Source of the DNA: Neptuniibacter sp. | GTDB lineage: Bacteria > Pseudomonadota > Gammaproteobacteria > Pseudomonadales > Balneatricaceae | Length of the DNA stretch: 5,231 nucleotides | NCBI GenBank assembly: GCA_030149405.1 | Contig: JASBRM010000246.1 | Coordinates: 1 to 5,231 of the forward strand | Direction: 5' to 3' | Shown: positions 4,937 through 5,231 of the stretch, piece after piece | Numbering within the stretch: position 1 is the stretch's first letter | How the letters are laid out: each line of letters starts with the position of its first letter | Translations under genes and position numbers: made by a program | Notes under the pieces: model-generated | What the model was told of the DNA's origin: nothing | Seen by the model: the letters and a program-made list of their open reading frames with translations, nothing else | The model's database searches: none

Positions 4937-5231
4937 TATTGATCTTCCCTCACATGTCACTATTAATATTTTTGACAATGCGATAGATGCTAGTAATGCC
5001 CTGAGCAACGAGCTTGAAGCGATTATATGCAGTGCGGTTGAGGATCAGGGCAAAGCAGCAATTGCGGTATCAGGTGGTAGCACGCCTGTACCCATGTTTA
5101 AAGCGCTTAATAACAAGCCACTACCCTGGGAAAAACTCCTTATCACATTAGTAGATGACCGCTGGGTACCGCCGTCACATCCGGATAGCAATGAAGCCCT
5201 TGTGCAGGAATATTTACTAGGCCAGCATTAC
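4923..5231 (+). CDS. pgl: 6-phosphogluconolactonase, N-terminal part
   Basis: The gene runs off the right edge; 103 codons are visible with no stop, of an expected ~230-240. It hydrolyses 6-phosphogluconolactone, the unstable product of Zwf, to 6-phosphogluconate in the cytoplasm. Family signatures are SGGSTP near residue 55 and [15 protein letters not shown] near residue 79-93, typical of the Pgl/DevB (glucosamine-6-phosphate isomerase-like) fold. The ATG at 4923 lies inside the zwf 3' end, in another frame, with a 14-bp overlap and only a weak AGG upstream. Translation is therefore probably coupled to zwf. The gene order zwf-pgl matches pseudomonad-type operons, where eda often follows; that cannot be seen here. 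Confidence 0.95.
   Translation, partial: MSNLDIDLPSHVTINIFDNAIDASNALSNELEAIICSAVEDQGKAAIAVSGGSTPVPMFKALNNKPLPWEKLLITLVDDRWVPPSHPDSNEALVQEYLLGQHY

Overview
The window looks like chromosomal DNA of a gammaproteobacterium. The G6PDH has the GxxGDLxxRKL N-terminus and the zwf-pgl gene pair common in pseudomonads and Oceanospirillales. Overall composition looks moderate (mid-40s % GC by eye) with a very AT-rich intergenic gap, so a marine Oceanospirillales-like genome is my guess, at low confidence. I see no mobile element, tRNA/rRNA or CRISPR.

Left part (1-3120, minus strand): a guanidine/nitrogen-scavenging operon, in transcription order. It has a guanidine-I (ykkC) riboswitch leader (about 3120-2992), a periplasmic substrate-binding protein (2931-1891), an inter-gene stem-loop (1875-1849), an inner-membrane permease (1794-973), an ATPase (976-161), and the first ~48 codons of a DUF1989 gene (146 to the window edge). 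The DUF1989 gene is of the 'urea amidolyase-associated protein 1' type, now understood as a subunit of carboxyguanidine deiminase. The same set of genes precedes 'urea carboxylase' (guanidine carboxylase) and allophanate hydrolase in many bacteria; those genes should lie just beyond base 1. The model is import of guanidine, carboxylation, deimination to allophanate, and hydrolysis to ammonia and CO2.

Intergenic region (2932-3466, 535 bp): control DNA for two divergent operons. On the minus strand there is a sigma-54-like -24/-12 element (3196-3180) with an NtrC-type dyad about 110 bp upstream of the implied start (3272-3288) and a weaker second site 31 bp further away. This suggests that nitrogen starvation (NtrC/sigma-54) turns on transcription and guanidine (riboswitch) permits expression. 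A 10-bp anti-Shine-Dalgarno pairing between the aptamer P2 arm and the ribosome binding site suggests a translational ON switch. The rest of the gap is AT-rich, with a possible extended -10 promoter for zwf.

Right part (3467-5231, plus strand): zwf (glucose-6-phosphate dehydrogenase, complete) and the first 103 codons of pgl (6-phosphogluconolactonase). They overlap by 14 bp and feed glucose 6-phosphate into the Entner-Doudoroff/pentose phosphate routes. They are functionally unrelated to the guanidine operon.
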